This document shows, in pieces, positions 1 through 11,479 of a stretch of DNA of 27,383 nucleotides (the stretch's first letter is position 1; each line of letters opens with the position of its first letter). The notes under the pieces were generated by a model. The model ran no database searches. It was not told where the DNA came from and saw nothing but the letters and a program-made list of their open reading frames with translations. Source of the stretch: Priapulus caudatus (lineage: Eukaryota; Priapulida; Priapulimorpha; Priapulimorphida; Priapulidae); NCBI RefSeq assembly GCF_000485595.1, contig NW_014578319.1:1-27383 (forward strand), written 5' to 3'. Both the position numbers and the translations under genes were made by a program.

Positions 1-935
1 AAGGCATGAGGGGGCAACATAATAGTGGAGGCTGAGAAGGAGAGAAACAAGGAGGAGGAGATAGAGAAAAAGGGGACGTGGTTACATGGAAGATCAAGGA
101 TGGGAAATTAGATAGGTGGTCGAGGAGCGAGGGGGTAGAGGGCGGCCCGCGGCCGCGCGCCCGGGCGCCCCCACCCCGCGCGCCGCGACGGCCCTGGTGG
201 GGAGAGGAGGGTAGATTGAGGAAGGAGGAAGAGTGAGGGGAGAGAATGTCGATGGAGTGGGAGAAGTGGAGAGATAGGGGAAGAGGAGCTAGCAGGATGT
301 GGGAAAAGGTTTAGTAGAGAGGCGGAGGGTAGAGATGGTGGCAGAAGGTGAAGGACGGTAGGGAAGGGGAAGGTGGTGGAGAAGAAGGGGGAGGAGGTGG
401 GTTGGAAGGAGAAAAGGAGGAGGTAGAGGAGAGGAAAAGGTGGGTGGAGAGCGAATGGAGGTGGAGAAGGCAAGTGCAAGGAGGAGTCGAGGTGGTAAGA
501 GCGTGAGAGAGGAAGGGAGGGAGGCGATAAGCGTGCGTGAAGTTGAGGGCGGGAGGGAGGGAGGAGAGGGATCGAGGGTGAGTCAGTGGAGACAGAGGCA
601 GAGCGGAGGGAAGGGAGGGAAAGAGGAACGATCGAGGTAGGCTAAGGGAGGAAGGTAAGAAGGGGAAGGAGGCGTCGAGATGGTGAGGTGAGGAGGAGAA
701 GACCGGCGGAAGGAGCGATCGAGGTGGTTTAGGCGAGGAGGGGAGGAGTAAGGAGCGATCGATGGTGGTTTAGGGAGGGTATGGGGAGCAGGGACGGTAA
801 GGCCGATCGACGGTGGTGAGGAGGGAGGAGGAGGGAAGGAGCGATCGAGGGTTGGTGAGGGCAGGAGAGCGATCGAGGGTGGTGGTGATGGGAGCGATTG
901 AGGTGGTGGCGTAGGAGGAAGGAGGGGGTCGACGG
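1..935. repeat. Purine-rich degenerate minisatellite with CGATCG words
   Basis: The plus strand is almost all G and A (ggagga, gagaga). From 627 on, a word like gagcgatcgaggtggt recurs at about 627, 715, 755, 803, 840, 868, 892 and 927 with irregular spacing of 24-88 bp. A GC-rich block (142-191, gcggcccgcggccgcgcgcc and so on) interrupts it. The open frames across it on both strands have low-complexity products and no family similarity. Confidence 0.85.
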
Positions 936-1444
936 TGGCTGAGTGCCGGGGTACGTGTGTGCATGTAAATCGGATCTACATTGGCTTCACTTCACTCGCC
1001 AGCATCCGCGTCACGATTCCCAGCTATGACCTAATTATGGAAGATGGCGCTGCGACGTGGATCTCCGTATTGACTGCAGATATATGTTTTTTGGGTCCGT
1101 TCTTATACGGTTCAAATGGAGACGCGGCAGAGGACAAGCACGTTGCTCTGGAGTTCGCTATTTTAGGCTTAAGTTCTCAGTCACCAGAGGCGAAGCAGAT
1201 GCTGTTTAGAACCGTAGTTTGGTTATTCACGCGGCGGCTGCCAGATAGACCAGAAATGGTGTTTATTCGCACTCCGCGGTGAATTCTTCTTCTTTCAACA
1301 TTGCTTTCCTTCGCTCGATCATCGCCCAACATTCCCAAGCGTATGCTAATGTATGCGGCAGTAATGGCGCTGCGAGATCGGCGTCGCCGTGATCACTATG
1401 GAAGATTAATTCTTTGGCCGTTCTACTATGTATCTATCGTTGAC
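936..1444. other. Unassigned sequence before the 540-bp satellite
   Basis: The sequence is not simple repeat. A 115-codon open frame (935-1282, plus) exists but I recognise no domain in it. The phrase atggcgctgcga occurs with variation at about 1043 and 1363, hinting at an old duplication. I see no convincing gene. Confidence 0.4.
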
Positions 1445-3732
1445 TGTGTTTATAAATTTACGGAGGACGCCCCTAGCATGTAGGGTACAAATACCTTATT
1501 TATGGCTCTCGCGTCATTCCCTTGCCTCCCCTGTCCTCGCTCAGCGTCTTCTTCTTCTTACCGCCCCGAGCATCTTCCGTGTGCATTTTCTCAGTCTCCC
1601 ATCCCCTCATCCCGCTCAGCAGCGTAGATTATTGAAGTTTTCTCTCAGACGGCACTTGAACGTTTAACACGGGCGCGCGCTGCCATATCTTCCGAGAGAA
1701 ATCGTATTTTGCAAAGATTATGCATTTAAAATGAAGAGGGGTTCGCCTAGCCATTGATTTATATAATAAACATATGCACTGTAAAATCATTTCAGAAATA
1801 AGGAGAAAGACTTGCCATGCAAGCTTCCTCTGATGAGATACATACAGCAGCACACAATTGGCTACGTTCGGTGTGTTAGAGCGATGCGCATAGTCACCGA
1901 GGGTATATTTTGTGAGTAATATGCATTTATATTGGTGAGGGTAGTTCAGCATAGATTTCCCTATTAATTTTATCAGTTGACATGTGTTTTAGTATGTTAG
2001 AGAGCGCCTGCTGTTATGGTACAAAACACGCTACTTTATTGCCTCGCGTCATTTCCCTTGCCATCCCCTGTCTTCGTCAGCTCGCTCCTTTTCTTCTACC
2101 GCCCCAAGCTATCTTTCTGTGCGCGATTTCCTCGTCTCTCATCCCCTTTCCCTCAGCAAGCTATATTTATGAAGTTTTCTTCGCGCACTGCACGTTTAAC
2201 CGGTCGCGCGGCCTAATGCGCATTATCTTCCTGAGAAAATCGGTATTTTGCAGAAGATTATGCATTTAAAGTGAAGAGTCCTATCCTAGCATTGATGTTA
2301 TTGGATAACATTTCTATCTGTAGCATCATTTAAGAATAGGAGATACCTTGACTGTAATGGTCCCGGCTGCGTCTTATACCATGTAGCACACAATCTGGCA
2401 TGCGGTAGTGTGTGTAGCGCATGCGCGAATATCTCCCGAGGTTATAATTTTGTTGATATGAATATGATTAAATTATGGGTTAGGGGTTATCATTCAGCAT
2501 TAAGATTTGCCTAGATAAACTTTTATCAGTTGAATGTGTATATAATTAGGGAGCGCCTAGCATGTGGTGTAAGAACACTACTTTATGCCTCGCGTCTTCC
2601 CTTTGCTCCTCTCCTCGCTCAGCGTCTTTCTTCTTCTACGGCCGCTATCTTCCCTGTCGCATTTCCTTAGTCTCCTACCCTCTCCCTTAGCAGCTTATAA
2701 TTATTATAAGTTTTCACTTGCAGACGGCAATGCACGTCTAAAACGGATGCGTGCGCGATGCGCAAGTATCTCCGAGAGAATCGTATTTTGACAAAGGATT
2801 CATTGCATTTAAATGAAGAGGAGTTATACTTAGCATGTTATAAAACATTCGATCTGAAGACATATTAGAAATAGGGAGAAGCTTGCGATGTAAGGTTGTT
2901 GGCTGCGTAGTACCAGCAGTACAAATCTGGCTACGTTAGTGTGTTAGCGCTATTGCGCAATATCTCACCAGAGAGTTATATTTTTGTATATTGATATGCA
3001 TTTAATTTATGGTTAGGGGTATCCAGCATAGTATTTCCCTAATTAAGACTTTTATCAGTTGACATGTGTTATAATTGAGGAGCGCACTAGCATGTAGTGT
3101 ACAAGAACACGCTACTTTATGCCTCGCGTAATTCCGCTTGCCTGCCCCTCTCCGCGACTCGGCGTCGTTCTTCTATCTACTCGCCCCCAGCATATTTCCT
3201 GTCGCATTTTCCTCACTGTCTCCTATCCTCTCCCCTCAGCAGCTATAATTATTATAAAGTTTTTCTTTCAGACGGGTCACTGCCGATTACACGGATGCGA
3301 GAGCATGCCGTAATTATTCGAGAGAATTGTATTTGCCGAAAATTATGCTTTTAAATGAAGATGGAGTTTCTTAGCATTGATTTATATAATACATTCCATC
3401 TGTAGAATCATTAGAAATAGAGGGAGACTCTGCATGTAGGTCCGGGCTGGTATACAGCCAGTACACATTGGCTACGTGTAGTTTGTGTTTAGCGGCATGC
3501 GCATATCTCCCCCATAGAGGAGCTTATATTTTTGTGATAAATATGAAGTGTTATTATGGCTTGATGGGTATCTCAGATAGATTTCCCAAATAATTTTATT
3601 ATGTTGCAGTGCGCCTGTTATTATATAGGAGTGGCCCGAGCATGTAGGCGGTACAAAACACCTTACGTTATGCCCGCGCGTCCCTTCCCCTTGCATCCCT
3701 GTGTCCCTCAGATCGCTCTTTTCTTCTACCGC
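1445..3732 (+). repeat. Satellite array, unit about 540 bp, four copies plus a partial fifth
   Basis: Copies start near 1447, 1979, 2533, 3060 and 3608 (steps of about 530-555 bp). Every copy carries in order: gcgcctagcatgtag-like, a CT-rich stretch with ttcttctaccgcc, a 'gagagaatcgtattttgc' block, 'atgcatttaaatgaagag', 'ggctacgttagtgtgttagcg', and an AT-rich end with ttttatcagttgacatgtgt. Copies differ by many one- or two-base indels. Short open frames at the same place in each copy (for example 1982-2269, 2585-2791, 3097-3354) share residues only because the DNA repeats. Confidence 0.9.
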
Positions 3733-3848
3733 GCCGACGATATTGCGCAATGCGCTAACATACTAATTCTGGCATGCTATCATATAAATCTGTGCTAGGA
3801 TAACTCATTCATTTTAAATGCATGTTTGCAAAATATTATTCTCGGTTA
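3733..3848 (-). repeat. Inverted fragment of the 540-bp satellite at the array edge
   Basis: Read on the minus strand this stretch runs gagaataatattttgcaaa, atgcatttaaaatgaatgag, cctagcac, atttatat, then ttagtatgttagcgcattgc. These are the satellite blocks in their normal order, with about 100 bp between atttatataata and the ggctacgtta block missing. The direct copy stops at about 3732, inside the ttcttctaccgc block, so the array ends in a turn-around. Confidence 0.75.
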
Positions 3849-3874
3849 CTCTTTTTACTTGACTTTTCTTTATA

Positions 3875-5875
3875 TCTTGTTGTTTGTGCACAGCGGCGTA
3901 GCGTGCGGTTGTGCCCGTGTTGTTTGTCACATGGCGGGCACGTCGGTGCGGACTGTGCGTGTTGTTTGTGCACAGCGGTCAGTGCGTGCGGCGTGTGTTG
4001 GTGTTGTTTTTGCACCAGGGCGGCGTGCGTGCCGCGTTGTACCTGTTGTTTGTTGTACAGCGGCGGTGGCGTGCGGTGTAAAGTGTTTTGTTTGTATTAC
4101 AGTCGGTCTATCGTCCCCATGCACAAATCAACGAACACCCCAGCTCTCGATTGCGTGCGGCGTGGGCGTGTTGTTTGTGCACAGCGGCGTACGCGTGCGG
4201 TTGTGCGTGATTTTTGTGTACAGCGGCGCCCGGAGACGAGCACCATCCCCAGCATCGAGCTCCTAACCGTGGTGCGGAATGTTGATGCGTAGTTGTTTGT
4301 GCACAGCGGCTGTTTGTGCGATGTGCGTGCTTGTTTGCTGTTACAGCGGCGGCGTGGCGTTGTGCGTGTTGTTTGTGTAACAGCGGCTCCGCGTACGAGC
4401 CCTTAATCATCTACACCTTACGTGCGTGCGGGTGCGTGCTGGTTTGTGCCGCGGGTGCCACGGCGGCCTGTGGTGTTGTTTGTTGCACAGCGGCGTGACG
4501 TGCGAGGTGTGCTTGTTTTGTTTGTGCACAGCGGCAGTGCGTACGCGGTGTGCGTGTTGTTTGTGTACAGCGGCGTGCGTGCGGTGTGCGTGTTGTTTGT
4601 GCACAGCGGCGTGCGTGCGGTGTGCGTGTTGTTTGTGTACAGGCGGCGGTGGCGCTGCGGCCGGACCGAAAAAAAAACATATCGATGTGGTGTTCATTTT
4701 CATACTTGTGATACAGAGGCGTCTCCCGTGGCGGCGCTACTGTTGTTGGCACAGCGGCGTGCGTGCGGCATTTTACGTCAGCGGAGTATTGCGTGCGGTG
4801 TGCGTGTTTTTGTGCCAGCGGCGTGCGTCGGGTTGCGTGTTTGTTGTGTACAGCGGCGTTGTGCGGTGTGCGTGTATTTGCTTTGTGATACAGCGGGCGA
4901 ACCCGTGCGTGCGTGTACTTGTTTTGTGCCAGCAGGCAAAGTTGGTGCGCCGTGTACGTACGGGCGTGCGTGCAGTGTGCGTGTTGTTGTGCCACGCGGC
5001 GTGCGGTGCGGTAGCTGCGTGTTGTTTGGGTACTAGCGGCTCGTTGCGACTTGGGCAGATGTACTTGTGCTTTGTGCCCACAGCGCCGATTGCTGTGCGG
5101 TGTATGTACGCGGCGTGGTGCGTGTGCGTGTTGTTTGTGCACAGCGGCGTGCGTGCGGTGTGCGTGTTGTTTGTGTACAGCGGCGTGCGTGCGGTGTACT
5201 TGTTGTTTGTGCACAGCGGCGTGCGTGCGGTATGAACCACGTGTTGTTTGTGCACAGCGGCGTTGCGATGCGGGCCCTGTACCTGTTGTTTGTGCATACA
5301 GCGGCGTTAGCGTGCGGAACGCACTCCGCGAAAACTTGTGCGTGTTGTTTTGTGCAATGCGCCTGCAGCTGCAACCAACCTTCCTTGCCGCTAGCCCAAA
5401 TATCCGTGCGTGCGGTGGTAGTGTTGTTTGTGCACAGGGCGTGCGTTGCGTGTATGTTGTTTGTGTTACCAGCCTCCGGCGTGCGTGCGGTGTACGTGTT
5501 GTTTGTGCACAAGCCGGCGTGCGTGCGGTGTGCGTGTTGTTTTGCACAGCGCGCGGTGCGTGCGGGTGTACGCTACACGGCAGTAGGCGTGCGGCTGTGC
5601 GTGCGGTGCGTAGCGGTGCGATGCGGTACGTACAGCGCGCGTGTCCATCGTGCGGTGTACGTGTTGTTTGTGCACGCGGCCACGTGCGTGCAGGTTGTAC
5701 GATACAGCGGCCGATGCGTGCGAGGTCGTACGTACAGCGGGCGTGGCGTGCGTGTAGGCGTACGCGTAGCGTGGTGCGGTGTGCGTGTTGTTGTGATAGC
5801 AGACGGGTCGGCGTCGGGTGTGCGTGTTGTTTGATGCTTACAGCGGGTAGCGTGCGGTGTACGTTGTCTGCCGCT
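3875..5875 (+). repeat. 36-bp minisatellite array
   Basis: The core unit is gtgcgtgcggt, gtgc, then gtgttgtttgtgcacagcgg with a final c (36 bp). It is best preserved at about 4540-4640 and 5125-5235, where neighbouring copies differ only by gcacag/gtacag. Elsewhere units are degraded or carry unrelated inserts (for example the A-run near 4669-4677). The period is a multiple of three and the unit lacks stops in most frames. That explains long open frames on both strands (such as 4411-5895 minus) that would encode 12-residue repeats like VCVLFVHSGVRA. Several frames and both strands are open at once and phase breaks at indels, so this is not coding. Confidence 0.9.
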
Positions 5876-6267
5876 AGAGCCAGCATTTTAAGCATTTACA
5901 GGAATTTAATAGTGCGAAAGAAGAGTAGCTGGAACATTGGACAGTCGTATAGAGACTTGGTAGGAATACATATCGTTGTTTATATACCATAAGTTTACTA
6001 TTGAAACGTTCCAAGTGCCTGTGTGTGTAAAAGTTTTCCCTCCGATGTTTGCTCCCCAAATAAAAAATGTAATTTACTCAATACATTTACTATCCACTTT
6101 ACAATTACGTGATAAGATGTATACATGCATGCAGCTTCCTATATTTGTCGTGAGTCCCATATTAGGTTCTATGTAGGTCGTCATTTACTAGTTTATTTAG
6201 GAGCGAATTCCGTAAAAGTACGACTCTAACCGAAATTGTACATAATGCGAACGGTATTACTGTATTA
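5876..6267. other. Single-copy AT-rich sequence
   Basis: This stretch contains short open frames (60-70 codons) with no recognisable domain. I see no repeat, exon or RNA gene. Confidence 0.4.
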
Positions 6268-6301
6268 TACTATACATATATAATATATATATCGTATATA
6301 T

Positions 6302-6335
<34 letters not shown>
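6268..6335. repeat. (TA)n microsatellite
   Basis: Alternating ta with a few interruptions; the pure run is at about 6308-6334. The sequence is self-complementary and could form cruciforms. Confidence 0.9.
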
Positions 6336-6338
<3 letters not shown>

Positions 6339-6533
6339 TCATAGGCTCGATAACCGGACGTTTTTATGAAAAATTAAAATGATTAAGAAGTACTTGCGAT
6401 CCTCCCTACTCAACACGTGGCTAGAGCATAGAGAGCATATAAGTTACTCTTAGAATTTATCCATATAGACATCACGATGAGCGAGATTAGGCATATTTAT
6501 ACAGCTGAGTTATTGGGAAAAAAGCCTGAGTGA

Positions 6534-6536
<3 letters not shown>

Positions 6537-6581
<45 letters not shown>
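6537..6581. repeat. (GA)n microsatellite
   Basis: A nearly perfect gagaga run of about 45 bases, with purines on the plus strand. Confidence 0.95.
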
Positions 6582-6582
<1 letters not shown>

Positions 6583-6682
6583 AATATCCGAAAAAACGCG
6601 TGTCATACAATTTGGGAGTTTATTTACAATGCTTTAATTGTCATGCACCAATGATAACAATAAAATATAATTGTACAATGCC

Positions 6683-6735
6683 ATAATATACCATACCATA
6701 CCATACCATGCCATACCATACAACACCGTACCAAA
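6683..6735. repeat. (CCATA)n pentanucleotide repeat
   Basis: ccata is repeated about ten times, decaying at the right end into variants (ccatgccata, caacaccgta). Confidence 0.9.
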
Positions 6736-7800
6736 CCATCCGTGAACGAGCAAAAGCGAGTTCACATGCATTTCTCAAAAAGAACCTTAAATACTTTCGC
6801 ACATGAATCCTCTGTACATAACAATTTTGTTATAAAAATTCTCATGTTATTTTACCCCAGCTGTAATTGCCATTAAGAAAAAGACTTGCATTTGGTGTAA
6901 ATGACTAAAAACGGCTGTATCAATGAACAAAACTAAACAATTCACGTACAACACAACCTTTCACCAATCCAGTATGCCTTCACCATACTGCCGACAAATC
7001 TATCAACGACTATATTATATATTTTACTTCACAAATTGTGCCAAGCATCATTTTACCCTGCTAAAAGTAGTGCACATCCTCGATGCTCTACAACAGCTCT
7101 CACAACCTCTGCACTCTAACATTTGCAGTCCATAATGAAAACGGCACACGCTACATAAGACGATATAACAGTTGAGCAAATATTCTTCCTGACAGAAACC
7201 ACTTGTATTGCACTAGGCTGGGCAGGCTTACCGTGAAAATGTGAAAACTATCTTTCAAATTTTCACAAAACACAGGCAAGATCATCGCTACTCTCTATCG
7301 TTCAAACATCTACGCTTGGGACAAATTTAGTTGATACAGAAGCAATAATGTTCCTAGGACCTAACAATATCCAAGAGTCCTACATCAACAAAGTTTTGAT
7401 AGAAATATAAATAACCCGCAGAGTTCGAGCCATTTACGGCTTCTTATGGGTACTAAATAAAATTACAGAAAAAAAACGAGTTCGCAAACACTTGAGTATC
7501 TTGCCACGAAATGTCACTACTTTGAAGATCTATCTATACATTAACCTATGCTGAATCCCTGGACCCTATACCACTAATAGTTTATACACAATTATTAAAA
7601 TAAATAGAGCACTAAACTAAACGATTCTTTCCTCGATGTTTGCAGCTGATCACGCTCATTATCCTCTAAGATAGTGTAGAGGTTCTGTTCATTCTTTCTC
7701 CATTCAGCAAACATTATTTACACTTCAAATGGCAAGGTTTGTATATGGTAATTCCATGAACATAATTACCTCCGCGTTGCAAACGGAGGTCATGCAATCG
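6736..7800. other. Single-copy AT-rich sequence, no gene seen
   Basis: A 70-codon open frame at 6923-7135 (plus) has no recognisable domain. On the minus strand AATAAA at 6617-6622 to the left of this stretch could end a long TAT 3' UTR that would cover it. A small hairpin acctccg/cggaggt lies at 7768-7790. Confidence 0.35.
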
Positions 7801-7836
7801 CTCGCGTGTGTGTGTTAATTTTCGTGTGTGTGTGTA

Positions 7837-7985
7837 GCCAGCAGCGAGCTAGCTGTTATACACACGCTCAACCGATCGATCGATTCAGGCACCCAGCTCC
7901 GCCTTAGGCCGTCCAGTCAGCAGGCAGCCAGCAGCGAGCAGCTGTTATACCACATGTATACATGTTACACGCTCGCGGAGGTATG
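7837..7985 (+). repeat. Imperfect direct duplication (about 90-bp period)
   Basis: gccagcagcgagc followed by agctgttatac occurs at about 7837-7862 and again at about 7928-7951. Each is followed by acacgctc (first copy directly, second copy after about 20 bp). The spacer carries cgatcgatcgat. Confidence 0.75.
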
Positions 7986-8019
7986 CACTCTTTTTGAGTG
8001 CCCTCTGTCTAGTTATTTG

Positions 8020-8020
<1 letters not shown>

Positions 8021-8097
<77 letters not shown>
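8021..8097. repeat. (TG)n microsatellite, about 38 pure units
   Basis: An uninterrupted tgtg run of about 77 bases, the longest pure dinucleotide run in the window. A shorter gt run lies at 7804-7836. Both are downstream of the TAT stop. In TAT transcript sense the repeat would be (CA)n if the 3' UTR reaches this far. Confidence 0.95.
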
Positions 8098-8098
<1 letters not shown>

Positions 8099-8693
8099 CA
8101 TGGTGATACCAAAACTCCATTAAATTGAACCTGAGCCTAAACCCAAAGGTTCAACATGAGACAAATATGGAGCTGCTCTACCCTTAGCCAATGAAGCTGT
8201 GTGCGTTTCATCATTCAACATAAATTTCTAGAAAACATACTAATGAAACCAACAAAAAAGTGCAGTAATGACAGATCATTTCAAACTTAACCACACAGCC
8301 AGAGCATGGTATTAATAGTGTAGCCAGGAGTGAATGAAAAACGAACTTGTCTGTATGTATTCAGTCCTGACATATAGTGGTTAATGCCTTACTATGTACA
8401 GTGTATTCTAAGGCACGTGATGGACCCTGCTACTGAAAGTGCTACCGATACCGTTTCCCTACCACTAACTGGAACTGACAGCATAAAACAACACTGGCAT
8501 GCACACGAGCTTGCAATATTTTGGATATACTCACGCAGAAAATAGACAAGGGTATAAACACGTGATAAATTCACGCTAACCCTATTGCATCTAACCATAA
8601 GCTGGTGAAACAGCCCTGGGGTAGTGCGGTCTGCGCACAGAAGCGACGAATCAAGCGTCCCCTTCGCACATACCTTCGAGCCGCGTCATAAAG
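8098..8693. other. 3' flank of TAT, no gene seen
   Basis: This is single-copy sequence with no simple repeat and no recognisable exon. A 68-codon minus open frame at 8392-8598 has no family match. It may be 3' UTR if the distal poly(A) site is used. Confidence 0.35.
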
Positions 8694-8699
8694 TTTAAT
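8694..8699 (-). promoter_or_regulatory. Candidate poly(A) signal ATTAAA for TAT
   Basis: On the minus strand ATTAAA lies about 58 nt after the TAT stop and is followed within about 25 nt by a GU-rich stretch (ggtatgtgcg). It is the nearest common poly(A) hexamer to the stop. The next canonical AATAAA on this strand is at 6617-6622, which would give a 3' UTR of about 2.1 kb. The sequence alone does not decide between them. Confidence 0.3.
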
Positions 8700-8756
8700 A
8701 CTCGGCACTAGTAGTAACATCGATGGAGAGAAGCGAGAGGCAGATCTTGCAGACGC

Positions 8757-8927
8757 TCATTCTATGCTGCCGATGTCTTTCAGTCCGTATATGCTTGCCT
8801 CCCCGTTCACCTCGTCTCCATGCGTGTAGTGGTTGTGACAGAACTCTGTGATTCTCTCGCACGCCTCTACCAGCTTCTCCTCTGGCACAGTTAGGACGAT
8901 GCGAAAGTAGTTGGAGTAGGCAAAGCA
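8757..8927 (-). CDS. TAT: TAT last coding exon and stop
   Basis: This exon has 56 codons and a TGA stop at 8757-8759. It starts [17 protein letters not shown] and continues [14 protein letters not shown], matching CFEYPNFIRVVITVPE and EACSRIQEFCEQHY of vertebrates. The Arg of YFRI binds the substrate alpha-carboxylate in this family. The tail after HNHY (about 22 residues) is longer than, and unlike, the vertebrate tail. Acceptor cttccag ends at 8928. Confidence 0.95.
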   Translation of the reverse strand, partial: CFAYSNYFRIVLTVPEEKLVEACERITEFCHNHYTHGDEVNGEASIYGLKDIGSIE

Positions 8928-11419
8928 CTGGAAGAGACAGCCAACACCCATTAGTTATCGTTGTCCTTACACACACACATGAAAGGAACGTTCACATGTC
9001 TGCTAACATACAGATCTGACTGTATAGCTGCAAGGAGAACAACTGCTGGAGTGTTCACCATTACATATGGCTTCATCGCGTTGCCATCGGTTACCTGTGT
9101 CGGCAGGCAGAAAACCGATTGCTCCTCCACCATCTTCTCAGTGAACTCCAGGTCATTCCCAAACGCAGGGAATCTATCCATCTCCAGTCCCACCTGTATG
9201 CACAGAAAGACAAAGTTTCAGAACTGCACAACGCCTCGCATCTTCTATAAACTTCGAAGCCTTTCGGAAAACCGCTCCTTATTGTGCTAGCAATAACCAC
9301 TATACAGCAATTACCATTTTATAATAATTATGTAATAATAATGTAATAATGATAAAATAATGTAATATATGTAAATAATTATTTTACAAATGTTACAATT
9401 ACCATGCAACAACTGCCATGTTACAATTACTATATATAGTAATTACTAAGTTACGAGCACTCTGTTACAATTATTGCTATATGACAATTACTAGTGCACA
9501 CTTAGTGTAAATAGGTAGTTTCAGTTCTGTGTGAATGCCAGTTTACAGATGTACGCACCATCATGTACATTGCACCGGCTGGCATCACTGGTTTCAGACC
9601 AGGAACGTTGCAGAGAGCATTGTAACCGATCTCTGCATTTCTCTGAAACAGTGAATAATATATATTATATAGAGAGAGAGAGTGAGAGAGAGAGAGAAAG
9701 CGAGAGAAAGAGAGAGAGAGAAAGAGAGAAAGCGAGAGAGAGAGATAGATAAGGGTTTAAATTATGGCTTTTGAGAGATTAGAAAATCTCTTATCAAGTT
9801 AATAAGAATAGTTTTTTAACCATGGAACGCCATCGCGTTGGCTTGCCAATAATGCAATTGTGAAGAAATTACGTGAAATACCTTTATTGTCATTCTTGAC
9901 GTACCCTTTCGACTATGAAACCTAGAAGTGTCGTTACACACACACAATAAGGGCACGTATAGATGCAATCTCTAACCTGGAGAATGGCCAGGGTGTCGTC
10001 AAAGTACTTCTGCGGTATTTGCGTGAGTATTTTCGGAATGGCGGCCTGCACAAGAGAGTTGGGGCCCAGAATCCTCTGAGTCAGTGCGGTCAGGCCCAGT
10101 CGCACCTATGTAGGAATCCAAGTATAACAAGCTGTCAGACAAACATGGATGCAATAGCAACAACGAGCGACCACGCGGCAAGAAAGCGAAACTCATTCTA
10201 TGTCACACAAACATGGACATAACAGCAATGATGAGCCACCATGCAGGGGGCACGACAAGAAACTCAGGTGCACTGACTGATGTATTAACTCAAACATGGT
10301 TCTGACCCACCAGAGGGCATGAGTCATATGGTGGGAGAGAAAGGAGGGAGTCATTCTCAGTGCAAAATCATACTGTCATAGTGATATTACCATTATAATG
10401 ATCAAGATGATGCCATTTCACATATGAGACAGATGATATCTGCAAACGTGTCAGGCAAGAGCTGATTTCAGAGGAGATTTGAGAGAGATAGAGAGCTGAG
10501 AAAGTATATTTAGCAAGAAGCCAAAGTGATCATTTACCTCTTTGAATATATCGTTTCTGTCATGGATCGTGATCCAGCCCATCCTCCACCCAGGGATCAG
10601 AAACCTACCAATCAAAACCACAACACATTCATGAAACATCTTATAATAAGAATGCGGATCGACCGTTATGAAATGACTATACTACTGTCTAAGCCGCTCT
10701 TATTTCGGAGAGAATTTGTTTCAGAGATAAAAGTTTTTGCCAAACTGCAGATGTTCACAGTTTGCACCAAACTACAGATTTCCTGCAAGAGATGTTCATC
10801 GTATTTCTACAATAACTCAGCAGAAACTCAGGCAGATAATCACCTTTTAGTTAGTCCACCGCAAGACAGAACAGGGACCTTCGTTGTCAGACTTGCTATC
10901 GGATAAAACTCGTGCCCCGAAAACACCTGTAAACGTCGGTAATAGAGCATAGTCAATGCCAGGTACGACATTCTAGAAGCAGGTAACTCATTATAGCACC
11001 TGTCGATCATTTACACTCTCAGCGAAACCTCGTAGGTTTTATTCCAATCAGCATGCATACAAATATCTATATTTTTGTGTTCATATTTAGATTTTTTTGT
11101 ATATTTTCAATTATACGAGCGAATGGACGACACGTACGAAATGCGCGTAAATCTCGTCTGCTATAATCGGCACGTAGTTATCCTCTGCGACTTGCAGAAT
11201 CTCCTCCAGATGGCGCCGCGTGAAGACGGAGCCGCACGGGTTCGACGGGTTGTTGACGACAATGGCGGCGGTGAGGCCGTCGATCTGCGACTCGAGGTCT
11301 TCAAGGTCAACCTGCCAGTCCTTGTCCGGCTGCAGCGACAGACGCACGGACACGCACGCGCGTGAGTAAACACCTATGACAGTCATTGCTGCTTATTCCA
11401 AGTTTGACCTACGCTCGCA

Positions 11420-11479
<60 letters not shown>

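Noticed and set aside
935-1282. 115-codon plus frame as a gene
   Set aside because: No recognised domain, begins inside the purine repeat, and no splice or poly(A) support.
4411-5895. 494-codon minus frame and several 200-310-codon plus frames with 12-residue repeats
   Set aside because: They are by-products of a 36-bp repeat lacking stops; both strands and several frames are open and indels shift phase.
8951-9290. Extensions of TAT exon frames (such as [24 protein letters not shown], and the 109-codon plus frame at 8961-9290)
   Set aside because: They lie beyond clear donors or acceptors or on the antisense strand and do not match TAT.
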